Source: Thermodesulfobacteriota bacterium
GTDB taxonomy: Bacteria > Desulfobacterota > DSM-4660 > Desulfatiglandales > Desulfatiglandaceae
Reading direction: 5' to 3'
NCBI GenBank assembly: GCA_028278625.1
Contig: JANQDY010000074.1
Location: 4,391-68,390 of the forward strand
Length of the DNA stretch: 64,000 nt
Positions 44,432 to 54,287 of this stretch are shown in pieces. How positions within the stretch are numbered: the first letter of the stretch is position 1; each line of letters starts with the position of its first letter. The notes below the pieces were generated by a model that did not search any database, was not told the origin of the DNA, and worked only from the letters and a program-made list of their open reading frames with translations. The position numbers were made by a program, and so were the translations under genes.

Positions 44432-46459
44432 ATGGATGCCGGCACCTCCAAGCGCTGTATGCCTCTTCTGCTGGCATTAATTGTTCTTGGCGTTTATTTG
44501 AGCACGATTTCCCCTGTTGTCTACGTGGGAGACAGCGGTGAATTCACGGCGGCCGCCTTTTCTTTGGGGATTCCCCACAACAGCGGTTATCCCCTTTACT
44601 CCCTTCTGGGCAAGCTTTTCTGTTTGATCCCATTGGGCAATGTGGGCTTCAGAGTGAATCTGATGTCGGCCTTCTTTTCAGCCCTTACCGTCTTTCTGAT
44701 TGCACATATCATCCTGAGATTTACCGGGAAGACCCTTTGTGCCGCTGCCGCCGCCGCTTTTCTGGCATTTTCGCCCCTGTTCTGGTCCCAGACCGTTTCA
44801 GCGGAAGTGTATCCCCTTCACCTCTTCTTCGTGGCGCTGATGATTCTGTTGCTGTATCAGTGGGACAAAACCCGGGATTTCAGGTGGCTCCTCCTCTTTG
44901 TTTTCACCACCGGTCTCAGTTTCGGAAATCACATGCAAACGGTGATGCTGGCGCCGCCGGTGCTCTACTTCATTATTTCGGGGGACAAAAAATCCTTGTT
45001 TCAACCGGGGCATTTTATTGCCATCGCCGTTTTTTTTGTGCTCCCGCTGCTGATCTATCTCTACCTCCCCATCCGCACCCAGGCGGGTGCCGCCATCCAC
45101 TGGGGCGATCCGGACAGTATTCCGCGTTTTCTGGCACATGTGACCGCAACCGCCCACAGAGGGGCCTATGTGTTCAGTACCGGGATGTCCCAGTATCTGT
45201 GGAGATTCGCTGACGCGTTAAGGGTCATGGGTGTTCAATATGGGGTACTGCTCATATTGTGCCTGTGGGGATTCCTTGGGCTTCCCTCCCTTCGGTGGAA
45301 GCTTTTCTTTGCGGGAGTCATCCTGTTCGATTTGGTTTATACGGTCTTTTTTAACATCATCTCCTTTGAAATCACGGCGTTTACCCTCCCTTCAGGTATG
45401 GTGCTGGCCATACTCCTGGGGGTGGGGCTGAAAGGGTTTCTGGACTGGGCCGGTCTCGCAAAAAAAGTGGGTCCCAGGTTCAGGAAAGGGATCGCATTGG
45501 CCTTATGCGCCATCCCGTTGGTGGCATTGGTCTCAAATTATGGGATTTGCAATCAGCGGCGGAATTACACCGCCTATGAACATGCCCTCAACATTGTGGA
45601 AACCGTCGAGCACGGCGGTACCCTCTTTCTGGACGGCGACAACAATGTCTTTCCCGTGGCGTACGGACGGATCGTGGAAGGGATGGGAGAGGGGGTTACC
45701 CTCTTTGACAGGCATAATGTGATTTTCAAGTGGCGGCTTGATACCTACCCCTTTGTCTTTGAGGGCTCCTGGGACGAACTGGAGGCTGCCGTCATAAAAA
45801 AGATCATTGATGCCGATGCCAAAAAAGGGGTCTATTTCGCCGTGCTGAACCCCTACGCCCTCTCCGTTCCCAAGGGATACGAGGCCGTTCCCCATGGCAT
45901 TCTGAGAAAGGTCATGTCCGAAGGAGCGACATTGGAAGCGCCGGGGAGTCTGTGGCCCTATTATCACACGGAGAGTTTTCACGGGTGTTTTAACCGGGAT
46001 TACATGACCCGGGAGGTAACGGCACACCATTTTTTCCGGCATGGGGAAAGCCTTTGGCGACAGGGGCGCGTCGGCGAGGGCCTGAAACGCTTAAAAGCGG
46101 CATCGGCCATCGGTTATAATGACACCTCAATCCATTCGGATATCGGCGTTTTTTTGACGGATAGGGGACTCTTTGAGAACGCACGGGAGGAACTACTAAA
46201 GGCCCTTGAGTTTCATGATAATTTAAGCGGAATTCATAACAATTGGGGCTATTATTACTTCAAGAAAGGGGATTACAAAAAGGCGGTGTTATCCTTTGAA
46301 AAAGCCATCCGGCTGGCGCCTCAGAACTACGCCTATTACAACAACCTCGGATACGCCCTCAATCGACTGGGCCGAAAGGAAGAAGCCTCAAAAGCATTCA
46401 AGAAATCGATGGAGGTTAATGGGAAGCAGCCTGAAATCATCAAATTAATCCGGTTTTAG
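44432..46459 (+). CDS. DUF2723 membrane glycosyltransferase-like protein with TPR tail
   Basis: A 675-residue polytopic protein. The first extracytoplasmic loop has the DUF2723 hallmark: YVGDSGEFTAAAFSLGIPHN then SGYPLYSLLGKL, with the DSGE acids expected to be catalytic. SPLFWSQTVSAEVYPLHLFF is the second conserved block. About ten helices follow. The last 150 residues hold TPRs (GIHNNWGYYYFKKGDYKKAV, YYNNLGYALNRLGRKEEAS). DUF2723 includes eukaryotic TMEM260, an O-mannosyltransferase, so a GT-C activity using a lipid-linked sugar is likely. It starts 14 bases after the GtrB-like gene. Confidence 0.88.
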   Translation: MDAGTSKRCMPLLLALIVLGVYLSTISPVVYVGDSGEFTAAAFSLGIPHNSGYPLYSLLGKLFCLIPLGNVGFRVNLMSAFFSALTVFLIAHIILRFTGKTLCAAAAAAFLAFSPLFWSQTVSAEVYPLHLFFVALMILLLYQWDKTRDFRWLLLFVFTTGLSFGNHMQTVMLAPPVLYFIISGDKKSLFQPGHFIAIAVFFVLPLLIYLYLPIRTQAGAAIHWGDPDSIPRFLAHVTATAHRGAYVFSTGMSQYLWRFADALRVMGVQYGVLLILCLWGFLGLPSLRWKLFFAGVILFDLVYTVFFNIISFEITAFTLPSGMVLAILLGVGLKGFLDWAGLAKKVGPRFRKGIALALCAIPLVALVSNYGICNQRRNYTAYEHALNIVETVEHGGTLFLDGDNNVFPVAYGRIVEGMGEGVTLFDRHNVIFKWRLDTYPFVFEGSWDELEAAVIKKIIDADAKKGVYFAVLNPYALSVPKGYEAVPHGILRKVMSEGATLEAPGSLWPYYHTESFHGCFNRDYMTREVTAHHFFRHGESLWRQGRVGEGLKRLKAASAIGYNDTSIHSDIGVFLTDRGLFENAREELLKALEFHDNLSGIHNNWGYYYFKKGDYKKAVLSFEKAIRLAPQNYAYYNNLGYALNRLGRKEEASKAFKKSMEVNGKQPEIIKLIRF

Positions 46460-46474
46460 GATGTTTTTCCAAAC

Positions 46475-48061
46475 GTGATGAGCCGTGTAGACATTCAATC
46501 GACAAACAAGCCAATGGCACTGGGGCTATCGCTTTTTTGTTGCACGGTGGTGGCGTTGACCTTGGGCAGCTACGGCATTGCCTGGGATGAGGGGCCTTAT
46601 ATGCTTGCGGGAAAGCGGTACGTGGCGTGGCTTTTGGAACCCGCCATTGATACCGTGGACCGATACTGGTCCCTCAATCACGAACACCCGCCGCTGGTGA
46701 AAGTTCTGGGCGGCATGAGCGATTACATATGCCACCAGGTCCTGTCTTTCACCGACAGTGTAACGGCTTTCAGGCTCCAGACGCTCATCTTCGTTTTCTT
46801 CCTCACCTACGGTCTGTTTTGTTTTTCCGCAGAGCTCTACGGCAATGGCGTGGCTCTGGTGGTGACGCTCTCGTTCTTTTTTCTGCCGAGGATCTTCTAT
46901 CATTCCCATCTGGCTGCCCTTGATTATCCCCTGACCGCCTTGTGGTTTCTAACGGTCTATACCTTCTGGAAGGGCCTTCGCAAGGGCTGGAAGTGGATCA
47001 TCACCTCTTCCCTCCTGCTGGGGTTTGCCCTGTTGATTAAACTGGCGGCGTTCTTCATCTATGTTCCATTGGCCATCTGGTGGCTGGTAGAAGCCTGGGA
47101 TGCCCTAAAAAGGCAATCGCTTCAAAAAGGAGATTCCCCCATCAGAAAGCGCCATGGGCTCTTCCTGAAACCGGTCCCAATCATCATCGTTCCACCGGCC
47201 CTGTTGATCGCCCTATGGCCCTGGTTGTGGCGCGGCACCTTTGACAGATTGTCTCAGTATCTTCTCTTTCATGCCGATCATTTCGAAATTCCGGTGTTTT
47301 ACCTGGGAAAACAGTATGGGGTGGCACCATGGCATTACCCGGCCGCGTTGGTTCTGGTGACGGTCCCGATGATTGTTATGGTGCCGTTTGTCATCGGTCT
47401 TTTGCGGACCAATGATCCCGGCAACCGCAAAACCAACGCTTTCATCCTTTTTAATGGGCTTTTTCCCATTCTGATTGCCTCTTTGCCGGGTATTCCGAAA
47501 TACGACGGCATCCGGTTGTTTATGCCGGCATTTCCCTTTCTCTTAATGGTTTCAGGTCTGGGACTCAGGTTTCTCTTTGACAAAATACGGGAAACACGGC
47601 TTAGAACGGTGTTTATGGGGAGCTATGGGGTACTCTTTCTGATGTCTTTCTATTTTTCAGTGGTTAAAATGCACCCCTACCAGTCTTCCTATTACAGTGA
47701 GGCGGTGGGAGGTTTTTCCGGCGCATCGGATAAGGGATTTGAACATGAATACTGGGGCAGCCCATACAAGGATGTGCTCACATGGTTGAACCGAAACAGT
47801 CAACAAACCTTCTGGCTGGGGATGGCGGATATCGATCCCAAGGCCGCTTTTCCCTTTGTTTTCTACAAGGAAATGGGGCTGTTAAGCAAAAACGTCCGGT
47901 TTACTCAAGAAGATGAGGCTGATTATGCCGTACTGCTTATTCGACAGGGATTGTTCGACAGGGAGAAGTGGCAATACTATCAAAAGGAAATACCGGTTTT
48001 TTCGGTGAAGCATTCCGGCAGGATGCTCATCGGCATTTACAAAACGAGAAAGGGAAAATGA
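46475..48061 (+). CDS. GT-C/PMT-like membrane glycosyltransferase
   Basis: Polytopic protein of 528 residues resembling the protein O-mannosyltransferase / ArnT superfamily. The first loop carries an acidic catalytic motif, GIAWDEGPYMLAGKRY, and a second NHEHPPLVKVLGG, typical of PMT_2 enzymes (H.PL). About ten helices follow, with no TPRs. Its end overlaps the start of the next GT-C gene by four bases (ATGA), so the two are translationally coupled. Substrate unknown. Confidence 0.8.
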   Translation: MMSRVDIQSTNKPMALGLSLFCCTVVALTLGSYGIAWDEGPYMLAGKRYVAWLLEPAIDTVDRYWSLNHEHPPLVKVLGGMSDYICHQVLSFTDSVTAFRLQTLIFVFFLTYGLFCFSAELYGNGVALVVTLSFFFLPRIFYHSHLAALDYPLTALWFLTVYTFWKGLRKGWKWIITSSLLLGFALLIKLAAFFIYVPLAIWWLVEAWDALKRQSLQKGDSPIRKRHGLFLKPVPIIIVPPALLIALWPWLWRGTFDRLSQYLLFHADHFEIPVFYLGKQYGVAPWHYPAALVLVTVPMIVMVPFVIGLLRTNDPGNRKTNAFILFNGLFPILIASLPGIPKYDGIRLFMPAFPFLLMVSGLGLRFLFDKIRETRLRTVFMGSYGVLFLMSFYFSVVKMHPYQSSYYSEAVGGFSGASDKGFEHEYWGSPYKDVLTWLNRNSQQTFWLGMADIDPKAAFPFVFYKEMGLLSKNVRFTQEDEADYAVLLIRQGLFDREKWQYYQKEIPVFSVKHSGRMLIGIYKTRKGK

Positions 48062-49899
48062 AGCAGCCAAGTGCCACCCTAAAAAGAGAAAACACCCTTT
48101 CGAAGGGGCATTCGGTGCTCATTTACATCCTTTTGCTGGCCGTGACCATCCGCGTGTTGCATCTGGTTGTCAGCAAAGAGAACCCGCTCTTGTACATGCC
48201 CGTTCTGGATGAACGATACTATATTGAAATGGGAAAGGCCATCGGCAGCGGCCAGTTGGCGGGCGGAGAAACGGTTTTCTTCATGGACCCCCTTTACGGC
48301 TACTTCCTTGGCGCCCTTTTCTTTTTCTTTGGGGACAATCTGACCACCGTGAGGCTATTTCAGATCGTGATGGATGCCGTAAACGTCCTGCTCATCTACG
48401 GTGTTGCGTCAAAGCTCCTAAGAAAAGGAGCCGGCTATGTGGCGGCGCTCGCCTACGCGCTCTATCCGCTGGCCCTCTTTTATTCCCTCCTTATTCTCAA
48501 GACCACCGTTACCACGACAGCACTTCTCTTTTTCACCCTGTATTTGCTGATCGCCCTTGAAAAAAGAAAAGGCGTTCACTGGTTCTGTTTCGGTCTTGTC
48601 ATATGCGCCATGACCTATCTGAGGGGCAATATGGTGCTTCTCCTGCCGCTCACCATCCTGATTGTGCCGATTTCAGAGAGGCTTTCATGGAGAGGTTTCC
48701 TTGGCGGGATGCTCTTACTGGTGGTGGGGTTTATGGCTTTGCTCCCCTTGGGGATTTTCCGAAACTACCGGGTCAGCGGTGAGTTTGTCCTTATGAACAG
48801 TCAGGCGGGACGCCTCTTTTACAGCTGCAACAATCCTCGAAATCTCACGGGGCGCTACAATGTGCCCGATTTTGCCCGGCCCGATCCTGTTGATTCCGAG
48901 CGGGATTTTCACAAGGAAGCGGAACGAAGGACGGGATTAACCCTCGATTCAAGCCAGGCATCCCGGTATTGGATGAGGGAGGCGTTCAGGTTTTTTAAAG
49001 ATGAGCCCGGTGTGATCCTCGAGCTTCTAACCAACAAAGTGAAAGGGACCGTGGGCAATTGCGAGATCGCCAATAATCATTCTTTTTATTCGGCTTCTGA
49101 CTTTTCCCCCTTGCTCAGATGGTTTCCCCTCCCTTTTGCCTTTGCTTTCGCCTTGGGAATACCGGGTCTGGTACTGGGGATCATACGGAATCCAAAAGCC
49201 GCTCTCCTCTTGATCCCCTTGCTGACGGTTCTGACCACCATGCTCCTCTTTTACACTTCTTCCAGGTTCAGGATGCCGTTGGTACCCTATCTGCTGATAG
49301 GGATGGGGATGACATGCTGCATCGGGTATGACTGGATCAGGGGAAAAAGGATCCCACAAATCCTTCTCCTTTTGCTGATCGTGGGGATCTGCGGTTGGGT
49401 CTCCCTTAAGGTGGCATGCCCCAAGCCGTCCGGAACGGAAGAATTCTTGCTGGGCAAAGCCTATTGGCGGCAAAAGGATTTTAAGAGTGCCAGAAGGATT
49501 GTTCTAAAAGGTTTAAATGATTTTCCAAATCAGGCAAGATTTCATATCCTAAGCGGGATGATCGCTTTTTCCGAAGGAAGACCGGATGATGCGGTGGCAC
49601 ACAACCGGCGGGCAATCCTTCTGGATGAAAGGAACGTAGATGCCTTCTTCAATCTGGGGCTCGTCTATTTGGAAACCAACAGACCGAAAATGGCTGTCCA
49701 ATATTTTGAAAAGGCGTTTGCCATGGATGAGCGGCCCGATATTCTGCTGCACCTTGCCACGGCCCATGAAAAGAACCTGGACCCGGAAAAAGCCGCCGCC
49801 ACCTATGATAGGCTCCTCCAAGTCTTGAAGGATGAGAGCCCCATGGCCCCGCGGATAAGGGAAAAATTGGAAAAACTTGAATTTTATGGGCAGAAGTGA
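48058..49899 (+). CDS. GT39/PMT_2-like membrane glycosyltransferase with TPR tail
   Basis: The ATG at 48058, overlapping the previous stop and preceded by AGAAAGGGAAA, gives 613 residues; an upstream start at 47968 would overlap the neighbouring gene by 94 bases and is rejected. The first loop shows VLDERYYIEMGKAIGSG and FFMDPLYGYFLGALFFFFG (family: D..YY.. and P.Y..fl), and LRGNMVLLLPL is a later family element. About ten helices, then TPRs from residue 480 (FHILSGMIAFSEGRPDDAV, AFFNLGLVYLETNRPKMAV). The repeated GT-C plus TPR design in this locus suggests peptide or protein acceptors. Confidence 0.83.
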   Translation: MKQPSATLKRENTLSKGHSVLIYILLLAVTIRVLHLVVSKENPLLYMPVLDERYYIEMGKAIGSGQLAGGETVFFMDPLYGYFLGALFFFFGDNLTTVRLFQIVMDAVNVLLIYGVASKLLRKGAGYVAALAYALYPLALFYSLLILKTTVTTTALLFFTLYLLIALEKRKGVHWFCFGLVICAMTYLRGNMVLLLPLTILIVPISERLSWRGFLGGMLLLVVGFMALLPLGIFRNYRVSGEFVLMNSQAGRLFYSCNNPRNLTGRYNVPDFARPDPVDSERDFHKEAERRTGLTLDSSQASRYWMREAFRFFKDEPGVILELLTNKVKGTVGNCEIANNHSFYSASDFSPLLRWFPLPFAFAFALGIPGLVLGIIRNPKAALLLIPLLTVLTTMLLFYTSSRFRMPLVPYLLIGMGMTCCIGYDWIRGKRIPQILLLLLIVGICGWVSLKVACPKPSGTEEFLLGKAYWRQKDFKSARRIVLKGLNDFPNQARFHILSGMIAFSEGRPDDAVAHNRRAILLDERNVDAFFNLGLVYLETNRPKMAVQYFEKAFAMDERPDILLHLATAHEKNLDPEKAAATYDRLLQVLKDESPMAPRIREKLEKLEFYGQK

Positions 49900-49917
49900 G
49901 GTAACCATTACCCTGTC

Positions 49918-52269
49918 ATGAGCCTAAAGCGTCCCCAATATGGACATGGAGCGGGTTCCCCTGTTTTGCCGTATCTTCTGCTGGTCCTGACCGTCTTTGG
50001 CTTATTCGGAAAGGTCATCATATCCGGTGAATCACTTTGGGGGTCGGACCTTCTCCTTCAGTTTTATCCATGGAAGCGATTCCTCTATGATGCTGTGACC
50101 ATTGATGGGTCGCTGCCATTCTGGAACCCCTATCTTTTTTCAGGAACCCCCTATATCGCCAACATTCAGGCATCCATGTTTTACCCCCTTGGTTTTCTCT
50201 ACTATCTCCTGCCCACCGGTCAAGCGTATCTCTATTCCACCATCCTTCATGCCATCATGGGGATGGTCTTCATGTATCGGTTCATGCGTTCCCTTGATTG
50301 CTCAATGTCCGGCGCCTTCCTTTCCGGTTTCATATTTATGTTTAACGGCTACTTCATGGCCCACCTCTATGCGGGGCATCTCTCCTTTGTGCAGAATTAC
50401 ATCTGGATTCCGCTGATCTTCCTTTTCCTTGCTAAATTTGCGAAAACCCGTCGATGGACATATGCCATATGGGGGGGGCTTTTCCTGGGCGTACAAATTC
50501 TTGGGGGATTCCCTCAGATCGCCTTCTATACCATCCTTGGCATATTGATGTTCAGTCTCTATGCTGTCGTGACAAACGTGAAGACCCCAAATGGGAAAAT
50601 CCCCAATACCGGAATTTTCGCCGCTTCTTCATTCACAATATCGGTCGGTTCAGTGCTTTTGATTGCCCTGGGGTTTCTTGTTTCAGCCATACAGCTCCTG
50701 CCCACCTATGAGTTTACCCAATTGTCGACGCGAGCCGGAGGGATCGGCTACCAATTCGCCACCATGGATTCCCTGCCGCCCCGGAACCTGTTGACGTTCA
50801 TTTTTCCCCTCTTCTTCGGATCTCCCGTGGACGGCACTTTTTGGAAGGGCGGGGCCACCTGGGAGTTCTGGGAATACTGCGGTTATGTGGGCGTATCCGC
50901 CCTGGGAATGGTGCTTTTGAGCTTCCGAAGACTGCTGTTGGATCGCATGGGTCTCTTCTTTGTGCTGCTGATTCTGATCTCCCTTTTTCTGGCCTTTGGA
51001 AAATACAATCCCCTTTACCCCTTGATATACCACCTTCCGGGATTCAACTCTTTTCGCATACCGGCCCAAATCCTCTTTCTTTTTGTCTTTTCAATGGCGG
51101 TTCTGAGCGGAAAAGCGCTGGACATACAGAGAGGGTCCGGCGCCTTTGAAAAGAGTGGGATAAGGATCCTGGTGTTGATCCTTTTTCTGTTCCTTCCCTT
51201 GGTCATCTGGTCTTCTCTTTTTCCGGAGAATTTCAGTTCAGCCATTTTCCATCTGGTGGGGGGAGTGAACGCAGCACCGGACAGAGACGGTCTGATCGGT
51301 CCCGTCATCAGCCGATCTCTATTGCTCGGTTACGGCATTTTTCTGGCTTTTACCGTATTCCTTTGCCTTAAAAAGAAGAACAGCATTTCAAAGTCCGTAT
51401 TTGCGGGCATGGCTATCGCTTTGGTCATGGTTGATTTGGGTTCCTTTGCCAATCCCCTGATTCGATCCTGGGATGTTTCCAAGGTGTCAAAAGCGGGAGG
51501 GGCGCTTTCCCATATCACCCAAGACCCCGCTGTTTCAAGAAGTGTCATCAATGGCAGATGTTTCATTGAGAACGCCGGGCTCTGGTACGGATTCCAGGAT
51601 ATCCAAGGGTATGACCCGCTGATTCTGAGACGCTATATGATGTATATCAACAGAAGCCAGGGGATTGATCCCGACGAAAAAGTGGTGAATCTCCATTATA
51701 TCAAGCATTTTGACAATAAACTGATTCGAATGTTGAACCTGGAATTCGTGGTTGAATGTGATCGCATGAGCATCCGAAAAATGAGCCCTCTGATTCCCAG
51801 ATGTTGGATTGTTCATGAGGCGGAAGCCAAAAACAGGGAAGAGACCCTGGATTTCATGCGGGAACCAGGGTTTGATCCACGAAAAACGGTGGTCCTGGAA
51901 CCGCGTGACGTTCCGGAAGCCCTTTTTACTGAAACGCCCCGGCTGGATATCGCGGAAACCTGCGGAATTACACGGTATGAAAAGGATGATATGGCGCTTC
52001 TGGCGGATCTGGCATCCCCGGGATTTCTGGTGTTGAGTGAAATCGATTATCCGGGCTGGCAGGTTTATGTGAACGGGGAAAAGAGGGAAATTCTTCGAGG
52101 GAATTACCTTTTCAGGACCATTCCTCTTGAACCGGGGCGTCACAAAATCCGTCTTCGATTCAGCCCCATGAGCTTCAAATTGGGGGCCGCCGTTTCGATC
52201 GCCACACTGCTTCTGGTGATGGTTTGCCTGTTACATGGCCGGAAACGGCAGCCCGGAAAGGAGGGCTGA
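49918..52269 (+). CDS. YfhO-like polytopic membrane protein (GT-C type)
   Basis: A 783-residue protein with about twelve helices. The first loop reads WGSDLLLQFYPWKRFL then SLPFWNPYLFSGTPYIAN, the hallmark of YfhO-like proteins, which in Gram-positives take part in lipoteichoic acid glycosylation. The C-terminal extracytoplasmic domain has the other YfhO hallmark, LVLSEIDYPGWQVYVNG and LEPGRHKIRLRFSP. Starts 18 bases after the previous gene. Sugar donor is expected to be lipid-linked. Confidence 0.87.
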   Translation: MSLKRPQYGHGAGSPVLPYLLLVLTVFGLFGKVIISGESLWGSDLLLQFYPWKRFLYDAVTIDGSLPFWNPYLFSGTPYIANIQASMFYPLGFLYYLLPTGQAYLYSTILHAIMGMVFMYRFMRSLDCSMSGAFLSGFIFMFNGYFMAHLYAGHLSFVQNYIWIPLIFLFLAKFAKTRRWTYAIWGGLFLGVQILGGFPQIAFYTILGILMFSLYAVVTNVKTPNGKIPNTGIFAASSFTISVGSVLLIALGFLVSAIQLLPTYEFTQLSTRAGGIGYQFATMDSLPPRNLLTFIFPLFFGSPVDGTFWKGGATWEFWEYCGYVGVSALGMVLLSFRRLLLDRMGLFFVLLILISLFLAFGKYNPLYPLIYHLPGFNSFRIPAQILFLFVFSMAVLSGKALDIQRGSGAFEKSGIRILVLILFLFLPLVIWSSLFPENFSSAIFHLVGGVNAAPDRDGLIGPVISRSLLLGYGIFLAFTVFLCLKKKNSISKSVFAGMAIALVMVDLGSFANPLIRSWDVSKVSKAGGALSHITQDPAVSRSVINGRCFIENAGLWYGFQDIQGYDPLILRRYMMYINRSQGIDPDEKVVNLHYIKHFDNKLIRMLNLEFVVECDRMSIRKMSPLIPRCWIVHEAEAKNREETLDFMREPGFDPRKTVVLEPRDVPEALFTETPRLDIAETCGITRYEKDDMALLADLASPGFLVLSEIDYPGWQVYVNGEKREILRGNYLFRTIPLEPGRHKIRLRFSPMSFKLGAAVSIATLLLVMVCLLHGRKRQPGKEG

Positions 52270-52274
52270 TCAAT

Positions 52275-53588
52275 ATGCCCGAGGGTACGGACCCTTCCAG
52301 GTTTCTGGGATTTGAAATGGATGACGCTTATGGTAACGGCCCTGGGGAAAAGAGCTTCCGCCTTTTGCTGACGGTTTTGATCGGTTTCACCCTGGTAAAT
52401 TACCTGTACCATGGGCTTTTCAGACCCTTGTTCACGGACAAGGCCGATTTTGAAGCCTATTACAATGCGGCCCTGGCCCTGCGGTACGGCGGGGGGCTCT
52501 ATGATCTGATGCTCGATTTTTTCAGGGAGGGACCGGCCAAATACGATGGGCCCCTTCCCTATGTGTATCCCCCGGCCTTTGCCATTTTTCTGACCCCTCT
52601 GGCATATGTGGATTTCAGGACTGCCGTTCTCATCTGGATCTTCATGGATCAGGTCCTTTTCTTGGGGGGTGTCTGGCTGCTGATGCGGGCCATTTCCCCC
52701 AGGTATTCATGGCTCAAACTGGCGGCGATACTCTTTGTGTGCATGAATTTCCGGCCGCTTTTTATCGATGTCCTTTTGGGGCAAATCAATGTCCTGCTCT
52801 TTTTTCTGATGGTTTTGGGCCTCTATTTTTATCGATCAGGGAAAGATATCCATGCGGGTATCGCCCTTGCCATGGCATCCATGATCAAAGTGATTCCCTT
52901 TTTCCTCTTGGGATATTTTCTCTGGAAGCGTGCCTACAAGGTATTTCTGGCGGGCGTTTTTGCCTTGTTGGTTCTCTTTTTGTATTCATTGCTCTTCTTC
53001 GATTTTGATCTCTATGTTTGGTATTTCAAGTTCATGGGGGACCAGTCGCTCTTTAATGCCTACCACGACAATCATTCCCTGACCGGGTTTGTTTCCCGAA
53101 TGCTGGTCCGGTCCATGTGGGCGGAAGGGATTATCGATCATCCCACCGCGGCCCATATCTCCATCATCATGGGTTCTCTCGTGATATTGGCCGCTTTCCT
53201 CTTTGTCACCCGTAAACGCCTGGACCGTAAAGACGAACGGTTTCTCCATGAATACGGTCTTGCCGTCATCACCATGCTCTTGCTCAGCAAGATGACCTCC
53301 ACGCCCTATCTGGTCATGCTGTTGGTCCCCTTAAGTATTTGGGTGACCGACGTGATGGATCGGATCCCGCCACCCAAATGGCTGGTACCCACGGTGGCGG
53401 CATACGGGGTCATGGCCGTATGGTATCCATTGCCCGTGGGGAAATTTCTCAACATGGAGACCTATGAGATGTTTTTAAAGGGGATACAGGTAAACATTTT
53501 TTCAATCCAGTTTTTTGCCCTGTGTATCTTCTGGTTCTATTTTGTTCACAGGATCGCCAAAACCGAAACAGGTGAAAGAAGTGTGTGA
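52275..53588 (+). CDS. DUF2029 / GT87-like membrane mannosyltransferase
   Basis: Polytopic protein of the GT87 (DUF2029) family, which includes actinobacterial polyprenol-phosphate-mannose-dependent alpha-mannosyltransferases. AAGGAGG ten bases before the ATG at 52275 fixes the start at 437 residues. Motifs: ADFEAYYNAALALRYGGGLYD in the first loop, PYVYPPAFAIFLTPLA, and LLGQINVLLFFLMVLGLY, all usual for the family. About ten helices. The end overlaps the likely start of the methyltransferase gene. Confidence 0.87.
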   Translation: MPEGTDPSRFLGFEMDDAYGNGPGEKSFRLLLTVLIGFTLVNYLYHGLFRPLFTDKADFEAYYNAALALRYGGGLYDLMLDFFREGPAKYDGPLPYVYPPAFAIFLTPLAYVDFRTAVLIWIFMDQVLFLGGVWLLMRAISPRYSWLKLAAILFVCMNFRPLFIDVLLGQINVLLFFLMVLGLYFYRSGKDIHAGIALAMASMIKVIPFFLLGYFLWKRAYKVFLAGVFALLVLFLYSLLFFDFDLYVWYFKFMGDQSLFNAYHDNHSLTGFVSRMLVRSMWAEGIIDHPTAAHISIIMGSLVILAAFLFVTRKRLDRKDERFLHEYGLAVITMLLLSKMTSTPYLVMLLVPLSIWVTDVMDRIPPPKWLVPTVAAYGVMAVWYPLPVGKFLNMETYEMFLKGIQVNIFSIQFFALCIFWFYFVHRIAKTETGERSV

Positions 53589-54261
53589 TGTGATACCTGG
53601 TTTGAAGCCCAGGCCTCCGCTAAAGACCCTTGAAGGCATGTATCGAAACATGCCGTGCAATGTGCTTGAGCGGTTTGTCATTTCCATGAGATTGCGGTTT
53701 TCTTCCTATGATGTCATGGCCTCCCATGTCCCTCCTTCCGGCCGGATTTTGGACCTGGGCTGCGGTTTCGGAATGCTGAGCAGCTATCTGGCCCTGTCTT
53801 CCGAAAGAAGGGTTGTCAAAGGGGTTGACATATCGGCCAGGCGAATCCACATTGCCCGAAGGGCCTCAAGGGGGATCGGCAATATCTGTTTTGAAGAGGG
53901 GGATTTTCTTGGAACCGATTTTGCCGGCTATGATTGCATCCTGTTGATCGATACGCTCCATTACTTTCCCGCGCCAGTTCAAGACCGGATCATAGAACGA
54001 TGCTGCGAAGGGATGCGCAAAATGGGGATGATTCTCATCAGAGATTCAAATAGGGATGTGAAACTGCGGCACTTCATTACCGGATGGTATGAAACCGTGA
54101 TGACAAAATCCGGATTTACAAAGGGAGAGACGCTTTTTTTCAGGAGTTTCCGTGAGCTGAAGGGGTTGATTGAAAGCCTGGGGTTTCGCGTATTCATGAC
54201 GCCCTTGTGGGGCAGAACCCCTTTTGCGGACACACTGATGGTATGCAGAAAAGAGCGTTAA
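53581..54261 (+). CDS. Class I SAM-dependent methyltransferase
   Basis: Soluble methyltransferase of about 226 residues. Motif I is ILDLGCGFGMLSSYLAL, followed by VKGVDISARRIHIAR (motif II acid) and YDCILLIDTLHYF (motif IV). No ATG fits; the GTG at 53581 with AGGTGA five bases before is preferred, with GTG at 53590 as alternative. The C-terminus (YETVMTKSGFTKGETLFFRS) suggests a small hydrophobic pocket, as in enzymes acting on sugars or lipids. Position within the glycosylation locus suggests it methylates a sugar of the glycan or a lipid carrier; that is inference. Confidence 0.8.
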   Translation: MCDVIPGLKPRPPLKTLEGMYRNMPCNVLERFVISMRLRFSSYDVMASHVPPSGRILDLGCGFGMLSSYLALSSERRVVKGVDISARRIHIARRASRGIGNICFEEGDFLGTDFAGYDCILLIDTLHYFPAPVQDRIIERCCEGMRKMGMILIRDSNRDVKLRHFITGWYETVMTKSGFTKGETLFFRSFRELKGLIESLGFRVFMTPLWGRTPFADTLMVCRKER

Positions 54262-54287
54262 GGGGTGGTTCGGTAAGAGGCAAAGAA

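Noticed and set aside
47968..48057. Upstream start for the TPR-containing PMT-like gene.
   Set aside because: It would overlap the preceding gene by 94 bases; the ATG at 48058 overlaps the stop as ATGA and starts the natural N-terminus.
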